Assembly: GCA_900318955.1 (NCBI GenBank)
Contig: ONMJ01000004.1
Location: forward strand, 32,175 to 96,174
Reading direction: 5' to 3'
Length of the DNA: 64,000 bases
Source: an uncultured Bacteroidales bacterium
GTDB lineage: Bacteria; Bacteroidota; Bacteroidia; Bacteroidales; UBA932
This document shows, piece by piece, positions 53,651-61,875 of this stretch. The position numbers and the translations under genes were made by a program. Under the pieces are notes generated by a model, which saw only the letters and a list, made by a program, of their open reading frames with translations, made no database searches and was not told the origin of the DNA. Each line of letters begins with the position of its first letter. The first letter of the stretch is position 1.

Positions 53651-54801
53651 CTTCCTGTCTTCTCCTTTGCTTTAGCATACACTTCGTCATTGGTCGAGAA
53701 TATCTCCTCAATCGTCGGCTCGGCTATGAATTCCACAGATGCAATGCAGTCGGAAACAATCCCTGAGATGTCGTAGAATCCAATCTTGTCGCGGAGGAAT
53801 GCCGCAACCGCCGCCTCGTTCGCCGCATTGAGGGCGGCAGGGACATTCCCTCCCTTTCCAATCGCCTCGAAAGCAAGGGAGAGGCATGGGAATTTATCTA
53901 AATCAGGCCTATGGAAGGTCATTTTCCCAAGTTCCGGAAAATCGAGCTTCCGGTTACTCAGAGTCAACCTTTCAGGATAAGAAAGGGCCAGTTGGATGGG
54001 CTCTCTCATGTCCGGCCATCCCATCTGGGCTATAACAGCCCCGTCTGCGAACTCGACCATAGAGTGGATAATTGACTCCGGATGGACGAGCACATTGATC
54101 TTCGAAGCATCGGTATCGAAAAGCCACTTGGCCTCTATCACTTCGAAGCCTTTGTTCATCATTGTCGCGGAATCGATAGTAATCTTTGCGCCCATGTTCC
54201 AGTTGGGATGCTTAAGCGCCATATCCTTCGTAGCCTTTGCGATTTCTTCCTTTGGCCATGTACGGAAAGGGCCTCCGGAGGCTGTCAAATGAATCTTTTC
54301 GAGCTTATTGGGCCCGGCTCCGAGAAGGCACTGGAAAATTGCCGAGTGCTCTGAATCTACTGGAAGGATATCCACCCCGTTCTTGGCTGCCGCCCCCATC
54401 ACAATCGAACCCGCCGCCACCAGAGTCTCCTTATTGGCAAGAGCAATCGGTTTACCCGCGCCAATGGCGGCAAGAGTCGGTCTGAGGCCGCTGAATCCTA
54501 CCATGGAAGCCACTACAATATCGACGTCCGGTGCGGTCACCAGGTCGCAGACTGCATCCATCCCGGAGTGCACCTTCGTCCCGGTCCCGGAAAGGCCGCG
54601 GCTAAGAAGACCATATTTCTCCGGATTACATATAACCACATTGGGGACATTGAACTCACGAGCCTGCTGCTCAAGTAGTTCCACACTGTTATTCGCAGTC
54701 AACAGGGAAACGCTGAAAAGGTCGGGATGTTCGCGTACGACAGCGAGCGTCTGAGACCCTATCGATCCTGTCGAGCCAAGTATTGCTATTCTTTTTTTCA
54801 T
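53644..54801 (-). CDS. dxr: 1-deoxy-D-xylulose-5-phosphate reductoisomerase
   Basis: Second step of the non-mevalonate isoprenoid pathway. The 385-residue protein has the NADPH motif LGSTGSIGSQTLAVV, ANKETLVAAG, VDSEHSAIFQCL, TASGGPFR and the HPNWNMGAKITIDSATMMNK block with metal ligands. It starts one base after the M23-like gene stop and overlaps rseP. Confidence 0.96.
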   Translation of the reverse strand: MKKRIAILGSTGSIGSQTLAVVREHPDLFSVSLLTANNSVELLEQQAREFNVPNVVICNPEKYGLLSRGLSGTGTKVHSGMDAVCDLVTAPDVDIVVASMVGFSGLRPTLAAIGAGKPIALANKETLVAAGSIVMGAAAKNGVDILPVDSEHSAIFQCLLGAGPNKLEKIHLTASGGPFRTWPKEEIAKATKDMALKHPNWNMGAKITIDSATMMNKGFEVIEAKWLFDTDASKINVLVHPESIIHSMVEFADGAVIAQMGWPDMREPIQLALSYPERLTLSNRKLDFPELGKMTFHRPDLDKFPCLSLAFEAIGKGGNVPAALNAANEAAVAAFLRDKIGFYDISGIVSDCIASVEFIAEPTIEEIFSTNDEVYAKAKEKTGRW

Positions 54802-54802
54802 T

Positions 54803-55600
54803 CTAAAAACCTATGTATTGAGCCGGATCAATGGCATTTCCGCGATACCAGAGCTCGAAATGGAGACCATCTGGGCCAAGAAGCCCCACAGGAGTACCGG
54901 CAATTACCCTGTCTCCGGTATTTTTAGTCAACTTCTGGAGGTGCTTGTAGACAGAGACTATGTCTCCCTCATGCTGTATAGCCAGGGAATACCCCTCTTT
55001 CTCATCCCAGTCAGTAATAATCACCGCCCCGTCGAGGACAGACATTATAACCGCGCCCGAAGGGGCGGAAACATCGACATAAGGGTGGGTTGAGTCGAAT
55101 CCTCCGGATACTATTCCCTTGAGCGGCGAGAAAAAATGGACCCCCTCTATCGGGAGATTCCTCCTCCGTCCTGAAATGACAAACCTGTCCGCCGACTCAA
55201 CTTCGCTTCTAAGCGTCGAGTCTGCCCGCGCAGAAACGGCAGAATCAGCCTTCTCCCTCTCCACCGCTATCCTCTTTATCAGACTGTCAAGTCTTACCGG
55301 CTCTTCCCCCAAAACAACTTTCTTGAGATTTTCTGTATACAGTTCCCACTGGAGAACACGATTCTCCAGCGAATCCAATTTCATTGCACTCCTTACCGCC
55401 TGCTGACGGGAAGCAGCATTGGGATAGCCCGGTATCAGATGCTTGACGGGAGTGAACGCTATTATGCAGTAGGCTGCCAGCAGAGCCACAAGGACTGCCA
55501 CTGCCGCATAGAGAATGGCCGTTTTTTTAGATATCTTGAATGAGCGGATTTGATTGCCCGTTTTTTCATCTGTTACAAGTATGTGGAATTTATTATCCAT
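54803..55600 (-). CDS. M23/LytM-like membrane protein with an incomplete zinc site
   Basis: A 265-residue protein with one N-terminal membrane helix (about residues 26-48), a coiled-coil region and a C-terminal LytM domain. The first ligand pair HPYVD is present, and the middle YSLAIQHEGDIVSVYKHLQK fits, but the last motif, normally HLHFE, reads GLHFEL, so one of the two histidines is missing. It is probably catalytically weak or an activator, like other degenerate LytM factors. It heads the dxr-rseP operon and diverges from ruvX. Confidence 0.85.
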   Translation of the reverse strand: MDNKFHILVTDEKTGNQIRSFKISKKTAILYAAVAVLVALLAAYCIIAFTPVKHLIPGYPNAASRQQAVRSAMKLDSLENRVLQWELYTENLKKVVLGEEPVRLDSLIKRIAVEREKADSAVSARADSTLRSEVESADRFVISGRRRNLPIEGVHFFSPLKGIVSGGFDSTHPYVDVSAPSGAVIMSVLDGAVIITDWDEKEGYSLAIQHEGDIVSVYKHLQKLTKNTGDRVIAGTPVGLLGPDGLHFELWYRGNAIDPAQYIGF

Positions 55601-55608
55601 ATTTTTAC

Positions 55609-55616
55609 TAACTTTG
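55609..55616 (+). promoter_or_regulatory. ruvX promoter -7 box
   Basis: TAACTTTG matches TAnnTTTG, only 5 bases before the ruvX ATG, so the transcript would be nearly leaderless. No TTG at ideal -33 spacing. Confidence 0.45.
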
Positions 55617-55621
55617 CATCA

Positions 55622-56119
55622 ATGGACCGACTCATCGGAATAGACTACGGAAAAAGACGCACCGGCATTTCTGTCAGTGATCCGCTCCGTATCTTTGCAT
55701 CAGCCCTTGATACAGTCGATACTCCAAAGTTAATAGATTTCCTCAAAAATTATGCTAAAGAGGAGACAATAATCCGTTTCGTAGTTGGATATCCTGTAAA
55801 TATGGACGGAAAACCGTCAGAAGCAGCGGCTGATGTAGAGGCCTTCCTGAAGACTCTGTCCAAGGAGTTCCCGGGGATCCCCGTCACCCTTGAAGACGAG
55901 CGATTCACCTCCGTTCTGGCTCATAGAATCATGATAGACGGGGGAATGAAGGCGAAGGAGAGGAAAGACAAAAAATCGGTGGACAAGATAAGCGCCGCGA
56001 TTATTTTGCAAAGTTTTCTAGACCGCTCAAGCGGTGAAGGAATATCTTTTGCAGTAAATCCGGCTGCCGTTCCTGACTCAAGGTCCAGGAAAGTCACAAA
56101 AAACAAAAGACAAAAATGA
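55622..56119 (+). CDS. ruvX: Putative Holliday junction resolvase RuvX (YqgF)
   Basis: A 165-residue RNase H-fold protein from ATG 55622 (MDRLIGIDYGKRRTGI), with the first catalytic Asp at 8, FVVGYPVNMDG and LEDERFTS, and the DKISAAIILQSFLD helix with the last Asp. Linked to 16S rRNA 5' processing in some bacteria. It overlaps def by ATGA. Confidence 0.93.
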   Translation: MDRLIGIDYGKRRTGISVSDPLRIFASALDTVDTPKLIDFLKNYAKEETIIRFVVGYPVNMDGKPSEAAADVEAFLKTLSKEFPGIPVTLEDERFTSVLAHRIMIDGGMKAKERKDKKSVDKISAAIILQSFLDRSSGEGISFAVNPAAVPDSRSRKVTKNKRQK

Positions 56120-56670
56120 TTCAACCCATATTTCTTTACGGATCGGAAGTGCTGCGGAAAAAGGCGGAGCCCGTTGATCTGAATGACAAAGAAGGCGTTG
56201 CCGCCCTCGTCCAGGATCTCAAGGATACCCTGAAAGTGGCGGACGGATGCGGCCTCGCAGCGCCGCAGATAGGTGTCAGCAAGCGCGTCGTCATAGTAGA
56301 CGGCCGCGAAATGGTCGACGTCTATCCCTATCTCAAAGACTTTACCCGCACCCTGATCAATCCTGTCATACTGGAAGAAAGTGATGAGAAATGCACCTAC
56401 CAGGAAGGCTGCCTCAGCATCCCCGGGATTTATGCCGACGTCATCCGCCCTTCCAAAATGACGGTTGAGTATTATGATGAAAATCTTGAAAAGGTGGTCG
56501 AAACCTTCGATAAATTCTCCTGCAGGATGATCCAGCATGAGCTTTCCCACCTCGACGGCAACCTCTTCACCGATAATGTCGCCCCTATCCGGAAGAAAAT
56601 GATACAGAAGAAATTACAGAATATTTCCAAAGGAAAAGTACATCCACACTATAACGCTAAAATCAAATAA
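56116..56670 (+). CDS. def: Peptide deformylase
   Basis: Removes the formyl group from new proteins. The 184-residue enzyme has GCGLAAPQIG (residues 44-53), EGCLSIPG with metal ligand Cys99 and QHELSHLDG with His141, Glu142 and His145. All active-site residues are present. It is coupled to ruvX by overlap and is followed 4 bases later by the phosphohexomutase gene. Confidence 0.96.
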   Translation: MIQPIFLYGSEVLRKKAEPVDLNDKEGVAALVQDLKDTLKVADGCGLAAPQIGVSKRVVIVDGREMVDVYPYLKDFTRTLINPVILEESDEKCTYQEGCLSIPGIYADVIRPSKMTVEYYDENLEKVVETFDKFSCRMIQHELSHLDGNLFTDNVAPIRKKMIQKKLQNISKGKVHPHYNAKIK

Positions 56671-56674
56671 AGCC

Positions 56675-58033
56675 ATGGGAGCATTCCACGCATATGACAT
56701 ACGAGGCATCTACAATGTAGACTTCGATAAAAACACCGCCTACAAGGTCGGCTTTTTCCTTCCAGAACTCCTCGGAGCAGATAAAGTACTGGTTGGACGT
56801 GACGGAAGAGTATCTTCCGACGAGATACACGAATACCTTCTCAAAGGCATAACAGATGCCGGAGCCGATGTATATGATATCGGCCTCTCAACCACTCCTA
56901 TGGTCTATTTCGGCACCGCAAACTACGGATTCAAGGCCTCTGTCCAGATTACCGCATCCCACAATCCCGCCGAGTACAACGGGATGAAAGTTTCCAGGGA
57001 GAATGCCCTCCCGGTAGGATTGGAAACCGGCCTCGGCACGATCAAGGAGTGGATCGAATCCGGAAAGCCCACCCCTGAAGCTCCGGAAAAGGGAAAGGTC
57101 CACAATATGGACATCCATGAGGACTACCTCAACTTCCTCCTGAAGTATAAAGGCGATCTGACCGATCTGAACATAGCATTCGACCTCTCCAACGGAATGG
57201 CTTGCCTCTACGCCCATGAGATCTTCGGCGAGAAGCCTGCCTATATTTATGACACCATCGACGGCCGGTTCCCCAACCATGAGCCCAACCCGCTCATTCC
57301 AAAGAACGTCGAAGCTCTTCAGAAGCTCGTTCTCGAGAAGAAATCCGATATCGGTGTCATCTACGACGGCGACGCCGACAGGGTCATGTTCGTTGACGAG
57401 AAGGCCCAGTTTATATCTCCGGACCTCATGATTGCCCTGATGGGCCACTATTTCGTTGACGAAAGAGGCCTTAGAGGCATTGTCCTCCAGGATATCCGCA
57501 GTTCCAAGGCTATAGGCGAATACCTCGAACCGATGGGCTGCACCATGCATACCTGGAAGGTCGGCAGGGCAAATGCCGCCCTCAAGCTCCGTGAACTCGA
57601 CGGGGTATGGGGCGGAGAACTCGCCGGTCACTATTATTTCCGCGATTTCTTCTACTCTGACAGCGGCCTTCTGGCTTCCCTCATCATCCTCAGGATAGTC
57701 GCCACCCTCAAGAAGAAAGGCATCACCCTCAGCGAAGCCATCGCCAAGATTGTACGCTACAAGAACTCCGGCGAAATCAATTTCCGCCTTGAAGACAAAC
57801 AGGGCGCAATGGATGCTGTCAAAGAGTACTTTACTTCAAAGGAAACTCCCACCGCATTCATGGACTTCGACGGATACAGGGTTGAATTCCCCGAGTGGTG
57901 GTTCAACATCCGCCCCTCAAACACAGAACCTTACCTCCGATTCCTCTGCGAAGCGACCTCGGACCAGTTGCTCCAGGAAAAAATTGCCGAAACAGAAAAG
58001 ATACTCGCCGAGAGATTCGGTGCAAAGAGATAA
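56675..58033 (+). CDS. manB: Phosphomannomutase/phosphoglucomutase
   Basis: Interconverts hexose 1- and 6-phosphates. The 452-residue protein has the phosphoserine loop ITASHNPAEYNGMK with Ser95, the metal loop DGDADRVMFVD starting near residue 231, the sugar-binding GGELAGHYYF and the phosphate-binding RPSNTEPYLRF. It belongs to the ManB/AlgC-type alpha-D-phosphohexomutases; mannose versus glucose preference is unclear. The next gene begins four bases after the stop. Confidence 0.93.
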   Translation: MGAFHAYDIRGIYNVDFDKNTAYKVGFFLPELLGADKVLVGRDGRVSSDEIHEYLLKGITDAGADVYDIGLSTTPMVYFGTANYGFKASVQITASHNPAEYNGMKVSRENALPVGLETGLGTIKEWIESGKPTPEAPEKGKVHNMDIHEDYLNFLLKYKGDLTDLNIAFDLSNGMACLYAHEIFGEKPAYIYDTIDGRFPNHEPNPLIPKNVEALQKLVLEKKSDIGVIYDGDADRVMFVDEKAQFISPDLMIALMGHYFVDERGLRGIVLQDIRSSKAIGEYLEPMGCTMHTWKVGRANAALKLRELDGVWGGELAGHYYFRDFFYSDSGLLASLIILRIVATLKKKGITLSEAIAKIVRYKNSGEINFRLEDKQGAMDAVKEYFTSKETPTAFMDFDGYRVEFPEWWFNIRPSNTEPYLRFLCEATSDQLLQEKIAETEKILAERFGAKR

Positions 58034-58037
58034 TCTC

Positions 58038-59078
58038 ATGAAAATAAAGACGATACTTACCTCAACCATCATTTTACTATCTTCAATCACCTTGTCCGCA
58101 GCACCTTTTGCCGAGGTTGACTCGCTCAGGCATGCCTTCGGACGGGAGTCGGTCAATTCTTCCAAGAATACCGGCACCCCTTACGCCGACACCCTCGACA
58201 CCGGCAACCCCGGGGTCAAGGTTGTCCTGTACAGCAACGGGACATGGGCATATAAACGCGATCCGGCAGTACTTGCGAAGGAGAAAGTCTTCAATGAATA
58301 CTGGGACACAAATATAACCAATCCATACAGGGATGACACAAAGGCACCGGAAGACCTTCATCTTTGGATAGTAGACACCCTGGATTCATATTGCTGCCCT
58401 AACAAGACAACCCCGTCCTCGGGGTATGGATACCGCCACGGAAGAAGGCATACCGGTATCGATCTCCCCTACCCGAAAGGAACGCCGGTATATGCTACAT
58501 TCGACGGAAAGGTGCGCCTCTCCGACTATGTGGGAGGCTACGGCAACCTTGTAATCATCCGCCACGCAAACGGTCTTGAGACCTTCTACGGCCATCTTTC
58601 CGAAAGGAAGGTAATCCCCGGACAGTGGGTCCAGGCCGGAGAAGTAATAGGACTCGGAGGCTCTACAGGACGCTCTACAGGACCTCATCTTCATTTTGAG
58701 ACAAGGTACCGTGGATATTCGATCGATCCCTCGTGGCTCATTGACTTTGAGACCGGAGCCCTTCGCCACCGCATGCTCCATATCCGCGGATGGTATTTCA
58801 ATCCGTCCCAGCGGTATGTCCAGTCAGTAGACGATGAGGACGCAATCTTGGAAGGAGACGAAAAAGCACGGATAGAAGCCGAGGAAAAGGCCAAGAAACT
58901 TGCCCAAGAACGTGAAAGGGCTGCTCAGGCTGCAATAAAATACCATACGGTCAGATCCGGCGACACCCTTTCGAAGATTGCTGTCAAGTACCATACTACT
59001 GTCAGGAATATCTGCCGTCTCAACGGTATCAAGGAGACCACGACTCTCCAGATTGGAAGGAAACTCAGAGTACGATGA
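58038..59078 (+). CDS. Secreted M23 peptidase with C-terminal LysM
   Basis: About 346 residues from ATG 58038 (MKIKTILTSTIILLSSITLS, a signal peptide); the longer frame overlaps manB. The M23 domain is complete: RRHTGIDLPYPKG (about 135-147), LETFYGHLSERK and TGPHLHFETRY (about 211-221). A Lys/Glu/Ala coiled stretch leads to one LysM domain (about 302-345, HTVRSGDTLSKIAVKYH). Expected to cut peptidoglycan cross-links in the periplasm. It overlaps the next gene (ATGA). Confidence 0.93.
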   Translation: MKIKTILTSTIILLSSITLSAAPFAEVDSLRHAFGRESVNSSKNTGTPYADTLDTGNPGVKVVLYSNGTWAYKRDPAVLAKEKVFNEYWDTNITNPYRDDTKAPEDLHLWIVDTLDSYCCPNKTTPSSGYGYRHGRRHTGIDLPYPKGTPVYATFDGKVRLSDYVGGYGNLVIIRHANGLETFYGHLSERKVIPGQWVQAGEVIGLGGSTGRSTGPHLHFETRYRGYSIDPSWLIDFETGALRHRMLHIRGWYFNPSQRYVQSVDDEDAILEGDEKARIEAEEKAKKLAQERERAAQAAIKYHTVRSGDTLSKIAVKYHTTVRNICRLNGIKETTTLQIGRKLRVR

Positions 59079-60211
59079 AAAAATTGATAATTACCTTTTT
59101 AGCAGCTGTCGGGATGGTATTCTCGGCTGCCGCTCAAAGCTTTCCGCCTGAGATTTATTCGGGAGCTTGGGATTCTGGACACGTCCAGGGAATCGTCATT
59201 GACAAAGCCGAAGGAGCTGTCTACTTCTCCTTCACCGACATGATTGTAAAAACTGACCTCAAAGGCAATGTAATCGGCACTGTGACCGGCCTTCTCGGTC
59301 ATCTGGGATGTCTCGATCTCAATGAAGAAGACGGGCTTATCTATGGCTCTCTCGAGTATAAGGACGATGTGATAGGACAGGGCATCCTCAAGAGGAACAA
59401 GTCTGACCTGAAGTATGAAAACACCTTCTACATCGCCATAATTGACGGAAAGAAGATAGTTCGCCGCGACATGGACGCCCTTAAGGACGGCATTGTCACC
59501 TGTGTCAACCTTCCCTCGGTCCTGGCTGACTATGAGGCGAAAGTCCAGGTCGAAGGAAAGACTCTTGAGCACAGGCTGGGATGCAGCGGCATAGACGGAG
59601 TCAGTTTCGGTCCCGAATTCGGAAAGAAGGGCGGAAAGAATTATCTGATGGTATGTTACGGTATCTATGGAGATACAGAAAGACCGGATAACGACTATCA
59701 GGTAATCCTTGAATTCGATACCTCAAAGTGGCTCAAGAAATACGCCAAACCGCTCGAGGTAGGCGCTCTCCACAAGGATGGTCCCGCTAAGCCAAGAAAG
59801 GTTTTCTACGCTTTTACGGGGAACACAAACTGGGGCGTACAGAACCTCGAATATGACCCTTCAACAGGTTATTGGTTCATGGCCGCATACAAAGGCAAGA
59901 AGGAGCAGTATCCCAACTATAACCTCTTCGCAGTCGACGGATCTTCAAAACCTCTCAAGCAGAAACTCTCCGGTGTTCCCTATGTAAAGAAAGGTCTTGT
60001 CGTATCGCTCGCCGATGCAGGAAAGAAAGATGAAGAGACAGGCATTCGCGGATGGGATTTCAAGTACGGCTCTACCGGAATGAACTCTCTCGGTGATGGC
60101 CTTTTCTACATATCTGAAAATTCAAAGACTCCGGAGAAGTTGCAGCAGACCACCCTCCGCCTCTACCGCTTCACCAGCGACCCCGTTCAGCCGTTCGTCC
60201 CTGTTAAATAG
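59075..60211 (+). CDS. Exported protein of unknown function, propeller-like
   Basis: A 378-residue protein with a signal peptide (MKKLIITFLAAVGMVFSAAA). Repeated strand units (GIVIDKAEGAVYFSFTDMIV, GLLGHLGCLDLNEEDGLIYG, PSTGYWFMAAYKGKKEQYPN) suggest a beta-propeller. No catalytic residue is obvious. It is last in the ruvX-def-manB-M23 operon and is coupled to the M23 gene. Family not identified. Confidence 0.82.
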   Translation: MKKLIITFLAAVGMVFSAAAQSFPPEIYSGAWDSGHVQGIVIDKAEGAVYFSFTDMIVKTDLKGNVIGTVTGLLGHLGCLDLNEEDGLIYGSLEYKDDVIGQGILKRNKSDLKYENTFYIAIIDGKKIVRRDMDALKDGIVTCVNLPSVLADYEAKVQVEGKTLEHRLGCSGIDGVSFGPEFGKKGGKNYLMVCYGIYGDTERPDNDYQVILEFDTSKWLKKYAKPLEVGALHKDGPAKPRKVFYAFTGNTNWGVQNLEYDPSTGYWFMAAYKGKKEQYPNYNLFAVDGSSKPLKQKLSGVPYVKKGLVVSLADAGKKDEETGIRGWDFKYGSTGMNSLGDGLFYISENSKTPEKLQQTTLRLYRFTSDPVQPFVPVK

Positions 60212-60243
60212 GGAACGAATCCAAATAAAAAAGAAAGACTAAA

Positions 60244-60277
60244 AGACTAATAAGAGAGATTATTGGTCTTTCTTTTC
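60244..60277 (+). terminator. Terminator of the ruvX-to-60211 operon
   Basis: AGACTAATAA pairs with TTATTGGTCT (one G-U) around a 6-nt loop, followed by TTCTTTT. An outer AAAGAAAGAC/GTCTTTCTTT pairing is also possible. Confidence 0.8.
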
Positions 60278-60773
60278 ATTTATATGTGCGGAACGCCGCA
60301 GCATCAACTCGCCCCTGGAAGGTTTCGTTCGCTACGCTCACTTCATCCCTCCCAAATCCAGATCTCCTGCCAGACAGAAACGAGTTTCTGTCCGCCCATC
60401 GATCTGTCTTCGGGCCCCTCCCTCTAACGTGCCCGAGGGTGGGCACGCCTTCTATGGGGCGAGCTGACGCTTGCTGATTGCATTCCGCACACATTCTGAA
60501 ACTGTTGCAGCTCCCGCAGTAGAAGCTGCTGACTGTCTCCTCCGGGGCCCGTGGCCGCCCGTGGCCTCGTGAACGGGAGGGGCCCATAGGCAGCTTGACG
60601 GATGAAGGGAACTTGTTCCCGACAGCCGGAAAGATGACTATGGGAGGGATGAGCGAAGCGAAGGCTGCCGGAGGAGACAGTCTGAAGCTCGGAGGCGGGA
60701 GCGACAAAAAAAAGAGGATGACCTCAAGTCAAAAGACTTATTGGCCATCCCTATTATTTATTGCAAAAAGATC
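60278..60773. other. GC-rich gene-free gap packed with inverted repeats
   Basis: No gene supported. Hairpins: GACAGAAA-CGAG-TTTCTGTC (60373-60392), GTGCCC/GGGCAC (60429-60446), GGGAAC-TT-GTTCCC (60607-60620). A long-range perfect 15-bp inverted repeat joins 60531-60545 and 60668-60682. An imperfect one joins about 60329-60354 and 60642-60662. Composition is unlike the flanking genes. Confidence 0.75.
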
Positions 60774-61874
60774 TTAGAAGCGGAAGCTGAGCTGGAAGTC
60801 AAAGAGGCTGTAATTGGGGTTGGCAAGCCTCTTGTCGCTTACGAAGCTATAGATTCCGGAGAGGATAAGATTCTTTGTGAACCAATAGTCGAGACCGACA
60901 TCATAGTGAGCGCAAGCGCGATCCCAGGTCTTGTTGTCACGATAGACATCATAACGGGCCTTGGCATGGAACTTATCGGCGATGATAGGAGCGATTACGA
61001 GCGCATAAGCGGCATCTGAGTAGTAGCCGAGCGTGTTATCGATATCTGTATAGTTGGATCCGTATGCATAAGCGAATGCGGGACCATAGCTATGGATATA
61101 CTCGCTGCGGAATGTCCAGTCATTGACCTTATACTCGCCGCTGATTGCATAACGTCTGCGGGGAAGGGTGACGATGGACTTTTGGGTGGTGTTGGCTGCA
61201 TAGAGATATCCGTTTCTGGAATATGTACCATACCAGCCGAAAGCGCCGATTCTCATGCCCGGAACGGGGATGAACCAGAGGCCTCCGATAAGGTCCTTAT
61301 TGTTGTCAACATCCTTGACATTGATACCCTGACCATTGTAAACACCGATCTGGTAGTGAAGGAGAGGGTGGTTGTCAAGCTCGAAGAGATCGCCCTGGAA
61401 CTGGAGACCAAGGTCACGGCCGTTGGATGCATGCTCTTTGACACGGTCATTCATGCCGGCGAGGTAGCTTGTAGGCTGGCTGTAGCCGTAGAAGCCCTGC
61501 TCGATAGGGTGCATCGGGTTCTCGAAGGTGAATGCTCTCTTGAACTGTCCGAACTTGACATAGAACGGCTTGTATTTCTGCCACTCGACATAAGCGTCCA
61601 CGATACGGGGGCCGCTGATGCTTCCTGAAGTACCGCTGACCTGAAGCTGGAGCCTGTAGTCGAAGTCTCCGAGGATCTTTCCGGTAACCTGAAGCCTTGC
61701 AAGCCTCAGATTGAGAGTCGATGAAGGAGTTGCATTTGAAGTATAGGAGGCCTGAGTCATTACGAATCCGCCGACCTTCATTGTCTGCTCCGGAACAGAT
61801 TTTTTCGCAGCTTCCTGAGCCATTGCGCTAAGGCCAAGGCCAAGAGCGAGGGTGATTAATATGATTCTTTTCAT
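60774..61874 (-). CDS. Phosphate-selective porin O/P-like outer-membrane protein
   Basis: From ATG 61874 (MKRIILITLALGLGLSAMAQ, a signal peptide) the product has 366 residues of beta-barrel sequence ending in FRF. LRLARLQVTGKILGDFDYRL and FYVKFGQFKRAFTFENPMHP are the OprP/OprO-type blocks. It starts one base after the SLC13 stop, so the two probably move the same anion across both membranes. The substrate (phosphate, sulfate or dicarboxylate) is not fixed by sequence. Confidence 0.85.
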   Translation of the reverse strand: MKRIILITLALGLGLSAMAQEAAKKSVPEQTMKVGGFVMTQASYTSNATPSSTLNLRLARLQVTGKILGDFDYRLQLQVSGTSGSISGPRIVDAYVEWQKYKPFYVKFGQFKRAFTFENPMHPIEQGFYGYSQPTSYLAGMNDRVKEHASNGRDLGLQFQGDLFELDNHPLLHYQIGVYNGQGINVKDVDNNKDLIGGLWFIPVPGMRIGAFGWYGTYSRNGYLYAANTTQKSIVTLPRRRYAISGEYKVNDWTFRSEYIHSYGPAFAYAYGSNYTDIDNTLGYYSDAAYALVIAPIIADKFHAKARYDVYRDNKTWDRACAHYDVGLDYWFTKNLILSGIYSFVSDKRLANPNYSLFDFQLSFRF

Positions 61875-61875
61875 T

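Noticed and set aside
60276-60707. 143-residue minus-strand ORF in the 60.3-60.7 kb gap
   Set aside because: Low-complexity, proline- and arginine-rich translation of inverted-repeat DNA; no domain, RBS or neighbour support.
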